This document shows, piece by piece, positions 39,384 to 48,150 of a stretch of DNA of 61,281 nt. The stretch's first letter is position 1. Every line of letters starts with the position of its first letter. This stretch comes from Sporosarcina highlanderae (GTDB lineage: Bacteria > Bacillota > Bacilli > Bacillales_A > Planococcaceae). The stretch lies in assembly GCF_030433715.1 (NCBI RefSeq), contig NZ_JAROCC010000014.1:1-61281 (forward strand). The letters are read 5' to 3'. The notes below the pieces were generated by a model that saw only the letters and a program-made list of their open reading frames with translations, searched no databases and was not told the origin of the DNA. A program made the position numbers and the translations under genes.

Positions 39384-40671
39384 AATTGAGAAGAGGGAAG
39401 TCCCTGTTGATCGGTTGGACCAAGCTATACAAATCGGGTTCGAAACGGCGAAAAGAAATCGTGGAAATAAAAAACGCGGCTATTTAAAACGCGGCCTATG
39501 GTCTACGGCCATCGCTGCCATTCTTATGTTCACTTTTATCACATCTATCCGTGTGTCTCCTGCATTTGCAAATGCCGTGTCGTCAATCCCCGGATTCTCA
39601 GGAATCGTCGAGATGATCCAAGATAATAAAGGGATTCAATTGGCAATTGAAAATGAACATTATCAAATTATCGGGACAACAGGGGAAACCGAGCGCGTAA
39701 AAGTCACGCTCGAAGGCATCATTACAGATGAAACGAGTTTAATCGTCTTTTCCAAAATCGAAAATAATAAAAAGCACCCTAATAGTTATCTAAATGGCTA
39801 TCGAATACTCGATACCAATGGGAAAGAAATTCCAAATGATCAATCCTTTGGTACATCGTGGAATCAAATAAATGATTTGATAGCGACCAATACGACAGAG
39901 ATTAAATTTAAGGGTCCTGTACCGACAGAAGAAATGATTTTGGAGTATCGATTTGCTGATGACATTGGAGATGATCAAGTTATTGAGACAATTCAAATCC
40001 CTTTTAAAGTGGAATTGAAGCCCGTGAAAAGAGAACAATATGCAGTTAACAAAACGGTTGTCGTCGAAGGACAGAAAATCCACATCCACTCAATCACAAT
40101 CGGACCAATAAAGACAGCAGTCGAAGTAGAATATGATGCCGGAAATACGAAGAAAATCTTCGGATTCGAAGACTTGCGTATTGTGGATGAAAAAGGGGAA
40201 ATATGGAGCGCCATCAAAAACGGGTCGACAGCAAGCTGGAGTGAGGATTCGCCTGTCATTAGTTACTTTTTGCAAAGTAATTATTTCAGAGAGACGGAAC
40301 ATCTTTATCTTCAGTTCAACAAGCTGATGGCTATGGATAAAGACGAAGCTGAATTGATCATCGATACAGAAAAGCAAGTAATCGTTAAGCAGCCAAAGGA
40401 TAATCGATTTGGCAACCTAATGATTTATGGTCCATATATGGAAATCGAACTAAGAGGCGGAAAAGACTACCATCATGACCCGTTTTCAACAATTTATGAC
40501 GCCGATGGCAAAGAGCTTCATAAAAAATCGAGTTCATTTTCAAAAAAAGACGAAGAAATTGTTAAGTTAGGCATTGATTTGCCAAATGAAAACTATAAAA
40601 ATCCGATAAGATTCCCGCTATACGGTTATCCTTCTTATATAAAAGGCAATGTAAAAATCAAAATCAAGTAG
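39343..40671 (+). CDS. DUF4179-type anti-sigma factor
   Basis: A 442-residue single-pass membrane protein. TTG start behind AAGGAGGAGGG, overlapping the sigma gene. Cytoplasmic residues 1-48 are highly charged (EEERKLKKWKDEIEKREVPV). A membrane helix spans about 49-70, and the external part begins with SPAFANAVSSIPGFSGIVEM, the DUF4179 signature. A second beta-rich domain of DUF5643 type seems to occupy about 225-360. It is expected to hold the sigma factor inactive at the membrane until an envelope signal appears. Confidence 0.9.
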   Translation: MTEEERKLKKWKDEIEKREVPVDRLDQAIQIGFETAKRNRGNKKRGYLKRGLWSTAIAAILMFTFITSIRVSPAFANAVSSIPGFSGIVEMIQDNKGIQLAIENEHYQIIGTTGETERVKVTLEGIITDETSLIVFSKIENNKKHPNSYLNGYRILDTNGKEIPNDQSFGTSWNQINDLIATNTTEIKFKGPVPTEEMILEYRFADDIGDDQVIETIQIPFKVELKPVKREQYAVNKTVVVEGQKIHIHSITIGPIKTAVEVEYDAGNTKKIFGFEDLRIVDEKGEIWSAIKNGSTASWSEDSPVISYFLQSNYFRETEHLYLQFNKLMAMDKDEAELIIDTEKQVIVKQPKDNRFGNLMIYGPYMEIELRGGKDYHHDPFSTIYDADGKELHKKSSSFSKKDEEIVKLGIDLPNENYKNPIRFPLYGYPSYIKGNVKIKIK

Positions 40672-40675
40672 CAGC

Positions 40676-40708
40676 AACCCACGGATGACTATTATCCGTG
40701 GGTTTTTC
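40676..40708 (+). terminator. rho-independent terminator
   Basis: CCCACGGAT pairs with ATCCGTGGG, then TTTTTC. It ends the second sigma/anti-sigma operon. Confidence 0.85.
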
Positions 40709-40838
40709 AATACATCATCACGCTAAAACAACATCACATTACCGTAGAACAAACTTTCGCAAAAATCACCAAAGTCCTTTCGATTTCGTGTACGATGAAA
40801 GTAGAAAGCGATTTCAAACAGGCGAAAGGGTGGTTGAA

Positions 40839-42317
40839 ATGATCGAATTGACAGGAGCCTCACTCACACTTAAACAAATGGAAGAAATATTATATAAGAA
40901 GGAAAAAGTGGTATTGAATGCGGATGCATTGGAACGGGTGAAGAAAAGTAGGAAAGCGGTCGATAGAATCGTTGAAAACGATAAAACCGTCTATGGTATC
41001 AACACCGGTTTCGGCAAATTCAGCGATGTGAAAATTGACGAAAAGGATACGAAAGCATTACAGCTTCACCTCATTCGCTCACATGCATGCGGTGTAGGGG
41101 AGCCATTTTCCGAAATTGTTTCCCGGGCAATGGTCGTATTACGTCTAAATGCGCTGATGAAAGGATTTTCAGGAATCCGTGTCGAAGTGCTTGAGCGTTT
41201 TGCATTCATGGTGAATAACGGAATCCATCCAGTCATCCCGCAACAAGGATCATTAGGGGCTTCCGGGGATCTTGCACCGCTTTCCCATTTGGCCCTTGTT
41301 CTATTAGGGGAAGGGTTCGTGTGGCGAGATGGCGAACAAATCCCGGCAGAAGTTATTTGGAAAGATTTGGGAATAAGGCCGATTGTCCTTGAAGCAAAGG
41401 AAGGTCTTGCATTGATAAACGGTACACAAGCGATGACTGCTCAAGGCGTAGTGAATTACCTCGAAGCGGAAAAACTTGCATATGACAGCGAATGGATTGC
41501 CGCCATGACAATGGAAGCTTTGCACGGAATTACGGATGCCTTCCATCCTGCTATCCACGAAGCTCGCGGTTATAAGGAACAAGTCGATGTGGCTGCCCGG
41601 ATATTAAATTGGTTAGACGGAAGCCAACTAACGACCACTCAAGGTGAAAAACGTGTCCAGGACGCCTACTCCATCCGCTGCATTCCGCAGGTACACGGCG
41701 CAAGTTGGCAAGTGTTGTCCTATGTAAAAGAGAAATTGGAAATTGAAATGAACGCCGCAACAGACAATCCTCTTATTTTTGAAGATGGGGAAGTCGTTGT
41801 ATCCGGAGGAAACTTCCATGGACAGCCGATTGCATTTGCGATGGATTTCTTGAAAATCGGGATGGCGGAGCTCGCGAATATCTCTGAACGCCGGATCGAA
41901 CGTCTCGTAAACCCGCAATTAAATGAAGGGTTGCCGCCGTTCCTAAGCCCACAGCCTGGCTTGCAGTCAGGTGCCATGATACTACAATATTCGGCAGCAA
42001 GCCTTGTATCGGAAAATAAAACGTTGGCACATCCGGCTTCTGTTGATTCGATCCCATCGTCCGGAAACCAAGAAGACCACGTATCGATGGGAACAATCGG
42101 CTCAAGGCACGCAGGACAGATCATTAAGAATGCAAGAAATGTCCTCGCGATCGAAGCATTATGCGCCATGACGGGATGCGCATTCCGAGGTGTCGATAAA
42201 ATGGCGCCAAAAACACGCAAAGAATTTGAAGGTCTTTTGGAAATCGTAGATCCGATTAACGAAGACCGGATTTTCGGACCTGATATTGAAAGAATTGCAG
42301 ATTACTTAAAAGCGTAA
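40839..42317 (+). CDS. hutH: histidine ammonia-lyase
   Basis: A 492-residue enzyme that deaminates histidine to urocanate. Ala141-Ser142-Gly143 within [15 protein letters not shown] form the MIO prosthetic group. [25 protein letters not shown] and [12 protein letters not shown] are further family signatures. The start at 40839 has AAAGGGTGG upstream and gives the usual length (about 500); the longer frame from 40698 runs through the preceding terminator. No other hut gene (hutP, hutU, hutI, hutG) is adjacent, unlike B. subtilis. Ends at its own terminator. Confidence 0.95.
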   Translation: MIELTGASLTLKQMEEILYKKEKVVLNADALERVKKSRKAVDRIVENDKTVYGINTGFGKFSDVKIDEKDTKALQLHLIRSHACGVGEPFSEIVSRAMVVLRLNALMKGFSGIRVEVLERFAFMVNNGIHPVIPQQGSLGASGDLAPLSHLALVLLGEGFVWRDGEQIPAEVIWKDLGIRPIVLEAKEGLALINGTQAMTAQGVVNYLEAEKLAYDSEWIAAMTMEALHGITDAFHPAIHEARGYKEQVDVAARILNWLDGSQLTTTQGEKRVQDAYSIRCIPQVHGASWQVLSYVKEKLEIEMNAATDNPLIFEDGEVVVSGGNFHGQPIAFAMDFLKIGMAELANISERRIERLVNPQLNEGLPPFLSPQPGLQSGAMILQYSAASLVSENKTLAHPASVDSIPSSGNQEDHVSMGTIGSRHAGQIIKNARNVLAIEALCAMTGCAFRGVDKMAPKTRKEFEGLLEIVDPINEDRIFGPDIERIADYLKA

Positions 42318-42318
42318 A

Positions 42319-42366
42319 TTAAAGGTATCATGTCATCCTTTTAAGGGCGGACATGATGCCTTTATT
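42319..42366 (+). terminator. rho-independent terminator
   Basis: AAAGGTATCATGTC pairs with GACATGATGCCTTT, then ATTAATTTTT. It directly follows hutH. Confidence 0.8.
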
Positions 42367-42512
42367 AATTTTTGCCTAACTTCTCATTTATGCCCACAGA
42401 GTTCTCATTAAAATAGAAAGACTTCTCGTTTACCAGTTCAATGAACCCAAAAAATTTGATATGATGGGAGTATTGGATTGCACGTAGAAATAAAGAAAGG
42501 GAGGTCAAACTA

Positions 42513-43418
42513 ATGGAAAATAAACCACATATCCTTTTGATCGACGGGATGGCCGTTTTATTCAGATCGTTTTTCGCGACTTCTGCAATGGGACATTTCT
42601 TCCCGAACGCGGACGGTGTTCCGACAAATGGTGTGCAAGGATTTGGGCGACACGCGTTGACGGCCGCTTCAATTTTCAACCCAACGCATCTAGCAGTTTG
42701 TTGGGATATGAGCGCACATACATTCAGGAACGACTTATTTGACGGATATAAGGCGAACCGCCCTGCGCCGGCGCCGGAACTTTTACCTCAGTTCGACATG
42801 ACGCGTGATTTATCCGAATTGATTGGTTGGAAGAATTATGGGATTCAAGGGATGGAAGCGGATGATCTCATCGGCTCGCTTGTCTGCGAGTGGGAAGGGA
42901 AGGCGGACATCACAATCGTAACTGGTGATAAGGATCTTCTACAATTGCTAAGGCCGGGCGTGAAAATTGCGTTCATGAAAAAGGGCTATAACATCTATGA
43001 TATTTACGATGAACAACGTTTTATCGAAGAATATGAAATCCCGCCCCATCGCTTCGTTGAGATAAAGGCATTCACGGGAGATGCAAGTGACGGATATCCA
43101 GGCGTGAAAGGCATCGGTCCGAAAACTGCTTTAAAACTGATCAAAGAATACGAAACGGTCGAAAAGGTCGTCGAATCCTTACATGAACTTGCTCCAGGGA
43201 TGAGAAAAAAGATTGAGGCGGATATGGAAATGCTGCACCTTTCTAAACAGTTAGCCCAAATCCATTGTGAGATAGATTTCGAAGATCCGATTGAAGAATT
43301 GATTTTACCGGAATTCTCTTCCAGTGAATTAAGAGACCAATTAGAACAACATGGCTATTCAATGATCTTGAGACAGCTGAATTCTCTATTCCCGGAACAA
43401 ACAAAAACCACCGTCTAA
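42513..43418 (+). CDS. ypcP: 5'-3' exonuclease (YpcP family)
   Basis: A 301-residue FEN-1-like nuclease equivalent to the isolated N-terminal domain of DNA polymerase I. Acidic metal-binding residues appear in LLIDGMAVLFRSFF, GMEADDLIGSL, VTGDKDLLQLL and AFTGDASDGYPGVKGIGPKTA, the last holding the helix-hairpin-helix. It processes flaps and RNA primers during replication and repair. GAAAGGGAGG precedes the ATG. The stop codon overlaps that of the convergent gene by three bases inside a shared hairpin. Confidence 0.92.
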   Translation: MENKPHILLIDGMAVLFRSFFATSAMGHFFPNADGVPTNGVQGFGRHALTAASIFNPTHLAVCWDMSAHTFRNDLFDGYKANRPAPAPELLPQFDMTRDLSELIGWKNYGIQGMEADDLIGSLVCEWEGKADITIVTGDKDLLQLLRPGVKIAFMKKGYNIYDIYDEQRFIEEYEIPPHRFVEIKAFTGDASDGYPGVKGIGPKTALKLIKEYETVEKVVESLHELAPGMRKKIEADMEMLHLSKQLAQIHCEIDFEDPIEELILPEFSSSELRDQLEQHGYSMILRQLNSLFPEQTKTTV

Positions 43419-43433
43419 GCGACAGTGGTTTTT
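43403..43433. terminator. bidirectional terminator containing both stop codons
   Basis: AAAAACCACCGTC pairs with GACAGTGGTTTTT across a loop TAAGC. The TAA of ypcP (43416-43418) and the reverse TAG of the convergent gene (43417-43415) both lie at the loop and stem edge. Confidence 0.8.
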
Positions 43434-43933
43434 GCTATTTTTACAAATGAAAGAATGGGTTTATTCGGTTCATAGGCAATTTCACGCACTTGGCTATTCC
43501 GATTCCTTCCGCCATTGTCGTGGACGATCAGTACAACACCCGCAGAAGTTTCCTTGTAACCGACTACAGGTACCCAGTGATAATCGTAAACATACTTGCC
43601 GAACCAATGGAACGTAAACCATTTATCGAATTTCGCCGCAACCGGGCGGCCCTCATCAATTTCTTTCCTTAACCCCGATAGGTTGCAATCTTCAACAATC
43701 CAATCAGGACCTAACACTTTACGCATCCGTCGAACGAAACGCCACTTGAACAAACCGATCTTTGTCCCGCCAAGCATGTGATAGAGATTATCGATACCAG
43801 ACTTCGACGATTCGTGCATATGGTGGCAAAGGATGGTGTATGCTGTCACAGGACCACAGGCGGAAGGGCGGAAACGCTCATCGATGTCATTGTCGTATTG
43901 AGACTTTCCAATGAAACCATCAATTAATTTCAT
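43415..43933 (-). CDS. C39-like cysteine peptidase family protein
   Basis: A 172-residue soluble protein; the start at 43933 (MKLIDGFIGKSQYDND) is preceded by GGAGGGTCGGAG. FRPSACGPVTAYTIL carries a Cys in the position of the papain-like nucleophile of the C39_2 family, with YHWVPVVGY (His) and VHDNGGRN (Asp) as the remaining active-site candidates. No membrane or signal segment. It is 23 bp downstream of a thioredoxin-like gene on the same strand, so the two probably form an operon. Substrate unknown. Confidence 0.7.
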   Translation of the reverse strand: MKLIDGFIGKSQYDNDIDERFRPSACGPVTAYTILCHHMHESSKSGIDNLYHMLGGTKIGLFKWRFVRRMRKVLGPDWIVEDCNLSGLRKEIDEGRPVAAKFDKWFTFHWFGKYVYDYHWVPVVGYKETSAGVVLIVHDNGGRNRNSQVREIAYEPNKPILSFVKIAKTTVA

Positions 43934-43956
43934 CTCCGACCCTCCCTCCATCGAAA

Positions 43957-44286
43957 TCAGCCGTTTACTTTTTCAACATTTTCAAGGAAATCGGTAACTT
44001 GATCTGGAGTTTTTGCGTTTGCGCTATGCAAATGTGCTTTCTTCTCACCGTTTTCGAAAATCAATAGGCTTGGAATGCCCATTACTTCATATTTTTCCGC
44101 GATTTCAGGCAATACATCGCGATCTACGTCATACCATGTATACATATCGTATTCTTCAACAATCGGGTCAATGAACATGTCCATACGCGTGCAATCAGGG
44201 CACCAGCCTGCTTGGAACTTGATTAACGCTTTGCCTTCACCGTTGATGACTTGATTGAATTGCTCAGCTGTTGTAATTGATTTCAT
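43957..44286 (-). CDS. thioredoxin family protein
   Basis: A 109-residue thioredoxin-fold protein with the redox motif WCPDC (Cys29, Cys32), the cis-Pro loop GIPSLLIFENG and no signal peptide, hence cytoplasmic. The WCPDC centre differs from WCGPC of TrxA and points to the YtpP-like or bacilliredoxin-accessory group. AAAGGAGCGG precedes ATG at 44286. It is the first gene of a short operon with the C39-like protein. Confidence 0.88.
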   Translation of the reverse strand: MKSITTAEQFNQVINGEGKALIKFQAGWCPDCTRMDMFIDPIVEEYDMYTWYDVDRDVLPEIAEKYEVMGIPSLLIFENGEKKAHLHSANAKTPDQVTDFLENVEKVNG

Positions 44287-44396
44287 ATTAATTCCGCTCC
44301 TTTTCTTGCTTGCTTATTCTCATCTTTAGTTTACATTCATATAATGATTTTAGGTAATAAAATGCCTAACCACAGCAGTAGTCTATGAAAAATTTA

Positions 44397-44424
44397 TTTT
44401 CGCAACATTTTAATATTGCGAAAA
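44397..44424. promoter_or_regulatory. perfect 9-bp inverted repeat at the fad promoter
   Basis: TTTTCGCAA (44397-44405) and TTGCGAAAA (44416-44424) form a perfect inverted repeat with a 10-bp spacer. The right arm contains a -35-like TTGCGA that stands 17 nt before TAGACT (44439-44444). It looks like an operator for an unidentified regulator overlapping the -35 box. Confidence 0.5.
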
Positions 44425-44481
44425 CTGCTTGAATGTTTTAGACTAATAGATAGAGAGTTTCTATTTTTTTTACCTGTAAAA

Positions 44482-44499
44482 TGAATGAGTGTTCATTCA
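44482..44499. promoter_or_regulatory. FadR-type operator
   Basis: TGAATGAGTGTTCATTCA, an 18-bp palindrome that matches the B. subtilis FadR (YsiA) consensus TGAATGAMTANTCATTCA except at one or two central bases. It lies 25 bp before the fadN start, as expected of a repressor site relieved by long-chain acyl-CoA. Confidence 0.8.
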
Positions 44500-44524
44500 A
44501 GACGAAAAGGGAGGCTTCGCTAAC

Positions 44525-46909
44525 GTGGCATATCAAATTAAGAAAGCAGCAGTATTAGGTTCAGGCGTAATGGGATCCAGTATTGCAGCCCATCTCGCGA
44601 ATATCGGGATTCCTGTCCTTCTGTTGGATATCGTTCCAAACAAGCTGACAGAGCAGGAAGAAGCAAAAGGTCTAACATTGAATGACAAATCGGTGCGTAA
44701 TAAATTCGCAACGACTGCTTTGGAGAAGCTGTTAAAACAAAAGCCGGCTCCGCTTTCAACAAAGAAGAACCTTTCGCTAATTGAAGCAGGCAACTTTGAA
44801 GATGACTTGGAAAAATTAAAAGAAGTTGACTGGATTATCGAAGTGGTTGTCGAAAATCTTGAAATCAAAAAAAGTTTGTATGAAAAAATAGATGCGGTCC
44901 GTAAACAAGGCACGATCATAACGTCGAACACTTCCGGAATCAGCATCGAGGCAATGGCGGAAGGCCGTTCCGAAGATTTCCAAAAGCATTTCCTTGGTAC
45001 GCACTTCTTCAATCCACCGCGTTACCTGAAATTGCTTGAAGTGATTCCGACGAAAAAGACGGATGCAGATGTGCTGAACTTCATGCTTCAATTCGGTGAG
45101 AATCGTTTAGGCAAAGGGGTTGTTGTGGCGAAAGACACACCGAACTTCATCGCCAACCGTATCGGAACTTACGGCTTACTTGTAACCCTTCGTGAAATGG
45201 AGAAGCGAGGCTACTCAATCGGCGAAGTCGACTCGGTAACAGGCACTCTGATTGGCCGACCGAAGTCCGCTACATTCCGTACATTGGATGTTGTCGGCCT
45301 CGACACGTTCATGCATGTTGCAAAGAATGCATACGACAAGACGGAAGGCGAAGAGCAGAAAGTATTTGAAATTCCGGAATTCATGAAGAAGATGATTGAT
45401 AACGGCTGGTTGGGAGCCAAAACGAAGCAAGGATTCTACCTGAAGGAAGGCAAGGAAATTCTTGAACTCGACCCGGAGACATTCGAATACAGCCCGGCGA
45501 AAAAATTGAAAACGCCTTCAATTGAAATGGCGAAACAGCAAAAGGGACTTGCAAATAAAGTGAAGACGCTTGTCTACGCAAAAGACCGTACAGGAGAAAT
45601 CCTTTGGAGCATCCTTTCACCGACGCTCCGCTATTCTGCAAATCTGATCGGTGAAATCGCAGATGATATCGTCGCAATCGACAATGCCATGAAATGGGGA
45701 TTCGGCTGGCAGCAAGGACCGTTTGAGGTTTGGGATGCAATCGGTCTTGTGAAATCGGTTGAAAAGATGAAGGAAGAAGGCGCAACGATTCCGGCATTCA
45801 TCCAGAACATGTTAGACAACGGTGTTGAGTCCTTCTATAAGGAAGAGGATGGCGATCTTTATTTCTATGATGGCGGAGGCTACAAGTTAGTCCCTGTCAG
45901 TGAAAAAGTGATTGACTTGAAACGTTATAAGAAAAAGCATGGCGTTATCAAAAAGAACACGGGTGCCAGCCTGATCGATCTTGGCGATGGGATTGCATTG
46001 CTTGAGTTCCATTCACAATCGAATGCAATCGGCCCTGATATCATCCAGATGATCAATTTTGCAATTGACGAAGTGGAAAAGAATTACAAAGGCCTTGTCA
46101 TCGGGAACCAAGGGAAGAACTTCTGTGTTGGTGCGAACCTTGGCATGATTTTAATGGAAGCCCAAGACGACAACATTTTTGAACTTGACTTCATCATCCG
46201 TACATTCCAAGACGCAATGATGAAAATCAAATATAGCCGTAAACCGGTTGTCGCTGCACCGTTCCAAATGACACTTGGCGGTGGTGCGGAAGTATGCTTG
46301 CCGGCAGCTCATATTCAAGCATCGATGGAGACATATATCGGATTGGTTGAAGTAGGTGTAGGCTTGATCCCTGGTGGAGCTGGAAACGTCAATCTTTATT
46401 CCAAACATTTGAAAGGTCTACCGAACGGTGTACAAATCGACTATCAGTATGTAGCAAACAAAGTGTTTGAAACAATCGCGATGGCAAAAGTAGCGACATC
46501 CGCAGAAGAGGCAAGGGAAAACAACTTCCTCGATTTTGCAGATGGCATCAGTGTGAATCCGGATCATCAAATCTATGACGCGAAACAAGCGGCACTTGCA
46601 TTATATGAGGGCGGATACACACCACCCAAAAAAGAGAAGATCCCGGTCACGGGTGATTCTGGCTATGCAACGATGCTCCTTGGTGCGGATGGCATGTACC
46701 TTTCGGGCTACATCAGTGATCATGATTTGAAAATAGCGAAAAAGCTTGCATATGTTTTATCCGGCGGAAAAGTGCCATATGGAACACTTGTCGATGAACA
46801 ATATATGTTGGATCTCGAACGTGAAGCGTTCCTCAGCCTAATACAGGAACCGAAATCCCAACAACGGATGCAGCATATGCTTCTTAAAGGGAAACCGTTG
46901 CGCAACTGA
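44525..46909 (+). CDS. fadN: 3-hydroxyacyl-CoA dehydrogenase / enoyl-CoA hydratase
   Basis: A 794-residue bifunctional beta-oxidation enzyme. GTG start at 44525, ten bases after AAGGGAGG; the ATG at 44489 lies inside the operator and is not used. N-terminal NAD-binding KAAVLGSGVMGSSIAAHLA, then TSNTSGISIEAMAEG and GTHFFNPPRYLKLLEVIP (in part HFFNPPRYLKLLEV) of the dehydrogenase (about residues 1-400). The hydratase/crotonase part is at about 480-720 with GNQGKNFCVGANLG and LGGGAEVCLPAAH. The order (dehydrogenase first) is that of FadN, reversed relative to E. coli FadB. It is first gene of fadN-fadA-fadE under a FadR-like operator. Confidence 0.95.
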   Translation: MAYQIKKAAVLGSGVMGSSIAAHLANIGIPVLLLDIVPNKLTEQEEAKGLTLNDKSVRNKFATTALEKLLKQKPAPLSTKKNLSLIEAGNFEDDLEKLKEVDWIIEVVVENLEIKKSLYEKIDAVRKQGTIITSNTSGISIEAMAEGRSEDFQKHFLGTHFFNPPRYLKLLEVIPTKKTDADVLNFMLQFGENRLGKGVVVAKDTPNFIANRIGTYGLLVTLREMEKRGYSIGEVDSVTGTLIGRPKSATFRTLDVVGLDTFMHVAKNAYDKTEGEEQKVFEIPEFMKKMIDNGWLGAKTKQGFYLKEGKEILELDPETFEYSPAKKLKTPSIEMAKQQKGLANKVKTLVYAKDRTGEILWSILSPTLRYSANLIGEIADDIVAIDNAMKWGFGWQQGPFEVWDAIGLVKSVEKMKEEGATIPAFIQNMLDNGVESFYKEEDGDLYFYDGGGYKLVPVSEKVIDLKRYKKKHGVIKKNTGASLIDLGDGIALLEFHSQSNAIGPDIIQMINFAIDEVEKNYKGLVIGNQGKNFCVGANLGMILMEAQDDNIFELDFIIRTFQDAMMKIKYSRKPVVAAPFQMTLGGGAEVCLPAAHIQASMETYIGLVEVGVGLIPGGAGNVNLYSKHLKGLPNGVQIDYQYVANKVFETIAMAKVATSAEEARENNFLDFADGISVNPDHQIYDAKQAALALYEGGYTPPKKEKIPVTGDSGYATMLLGADGMYLSGYISDHDLKIAKKLAYVLSGGKVPYGTLVDEQYMLDLEREAFLSLIQEPKSQQRMQHMLLKGKPLRN

Positions 46910-46953
46910 TTTGCCGTAGATTTAGGTAGTTAGCAAAAAGGAGGAAGTCGAAC

Positions 46954-48129
46954 ATGCGTGAAGCAGTAATTGTAGCAGGTGCAAGAACACCAGTCGGAAA
47001 AGCGGGACGCGGCTCACTTGCAACCGTACGCCCGGATGATTTGGGTGCAATCGCGATAAAAGAAACATTGAAACGTGCGAATGGATACGATGGACCGATA
47101 GATGATTTGATTATGGGTTGTGCAATGCCTGAAGCTGAGCAGGGCATGAACGTGGCGCGTAATATCGGCGCTCTTGCTGGATTGCCTGACACAACCCCCG
47201 CAATAACAGTAAACCGATTCTGCTCATCAGGTCTTCAATCGATCGCCTATGCGGCAGAGCGGATCATGTTGGGGCATTCCGAAGCAATCATTGCAGGTGG
47301 AGTCGAGTCCATGAGTATGGTCCCGATGATGGGGAACACGATCAGACCGAACTTCAAATTAGCTGAAACAGCACCTCAATACTATATGGGAATGGGGCAC
47401 ACAGCTGAGCAAGTCGCGACGAAATACGGTGTAAGCCGTGAGGACCAGGACGCATTCGCTGTCCGTTCACATGAAAGAGCGGCGGCAGCAATCGCGGCAG
47501 GCAAGTTCGTCGATGAAATCGTACCTGTGGAAGTCGTAAAACGATTTGTAAACGGCAAAGGAAAATACGAAGAAAAAACAGTCATGTTCGAGATGGACGA
47601 AGGCGTCCGCCACGGCACATCGATGGAAGTATTGGCGAAATTACGTCCGGCATTCTCGGTCAAAGGTTCAGTAACAGCTGGGAATGCATCCCAAACATCC
47701 GACGGTGCAGCCGCAGTCCTTGTAATGGATCGTGAAATCGCTGAAGGGAAAGGCCTAAAGCCAATCGCGAAATTCCGTTCATTCGCGGTAGGCGGCGTAC
47801 CACCAGAAGTAATGGGAATCGGCCCAATCGAAGCCGTTCCAAAAGCATTAAAGCTTGCCGGACTATCCATCGAAGACATCGACCTTTGGGAGTTAAATGA
47901 AGCATTTGCATCCCAATCCCTACAAGTCATCCGCCACTTGGGCTTAGACATGGATAAAGTAAACGTCAACGGCGGAGCCATCGCACTCGGCCACCCATTA
48001 GGCGCAACAGGCTCTGTATTGACACTTCGTCTAATGAACGAACTAAAACGCCAAGGCAAACAATTCGGCGTCGTCACAATGTGCATCGGCGGCGGAATGG
48101 GCGCAGCCGGCGTATTTGAAATTCTATAA
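46954..48129 (+). CDS. fadA: acetyl-CoA acyltransferase (3-ketoacyl-CoA thiolase)
   Basis: A 391-residue thiolase performing the last step of beta-oxidation. Catalytic Cys90 in [14 protein letters not shown], then [17 protein letters not shown] with the active His and the second Cys in [22 protein letters not shown] precedes the ATG. It lies 44 bp after fadN and 21 bp before fadE, all in one operon as in B. subtilis yusLKJ. Confidence 0.95.
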   Translation: MREAVIVAGARTPVGKAGRGSLATVRPDDLGAIAIKETLKRANGYDGPIDDLIMGCAMPEAEQGMNVARNIGALAGLPDTTPAITVNRFCSSGLQSIAYAAERIMLGHSEAIIAGGVESMSMVPMMGNTIRPNFKLAETAPQYYMGMGHTAEQVATKYGVSREDQDAFAVRSHERAAAAIAAGKFVDEIVPVEVVKRFVNGKGKYEEKTVMFEMDEGVRHGTSMEVLAKLRPAFSVKGSVTAGNASQTSDGAAAVLVMDREIAEGKGLKPIAKFRSFAVGGVPPEVMGIGPIEAVPKALKLAGLSIEDIDLWELNEAFASQSLQVIRHLGLDMDKVNVNGGAIALGHPLGATGSVLTLRLMNELKRQGKQFGVVTMCIGGGMGAAGVFEIL

Positions 48130-48150
48130 GAAATCAAGGAGGAAAATAAA

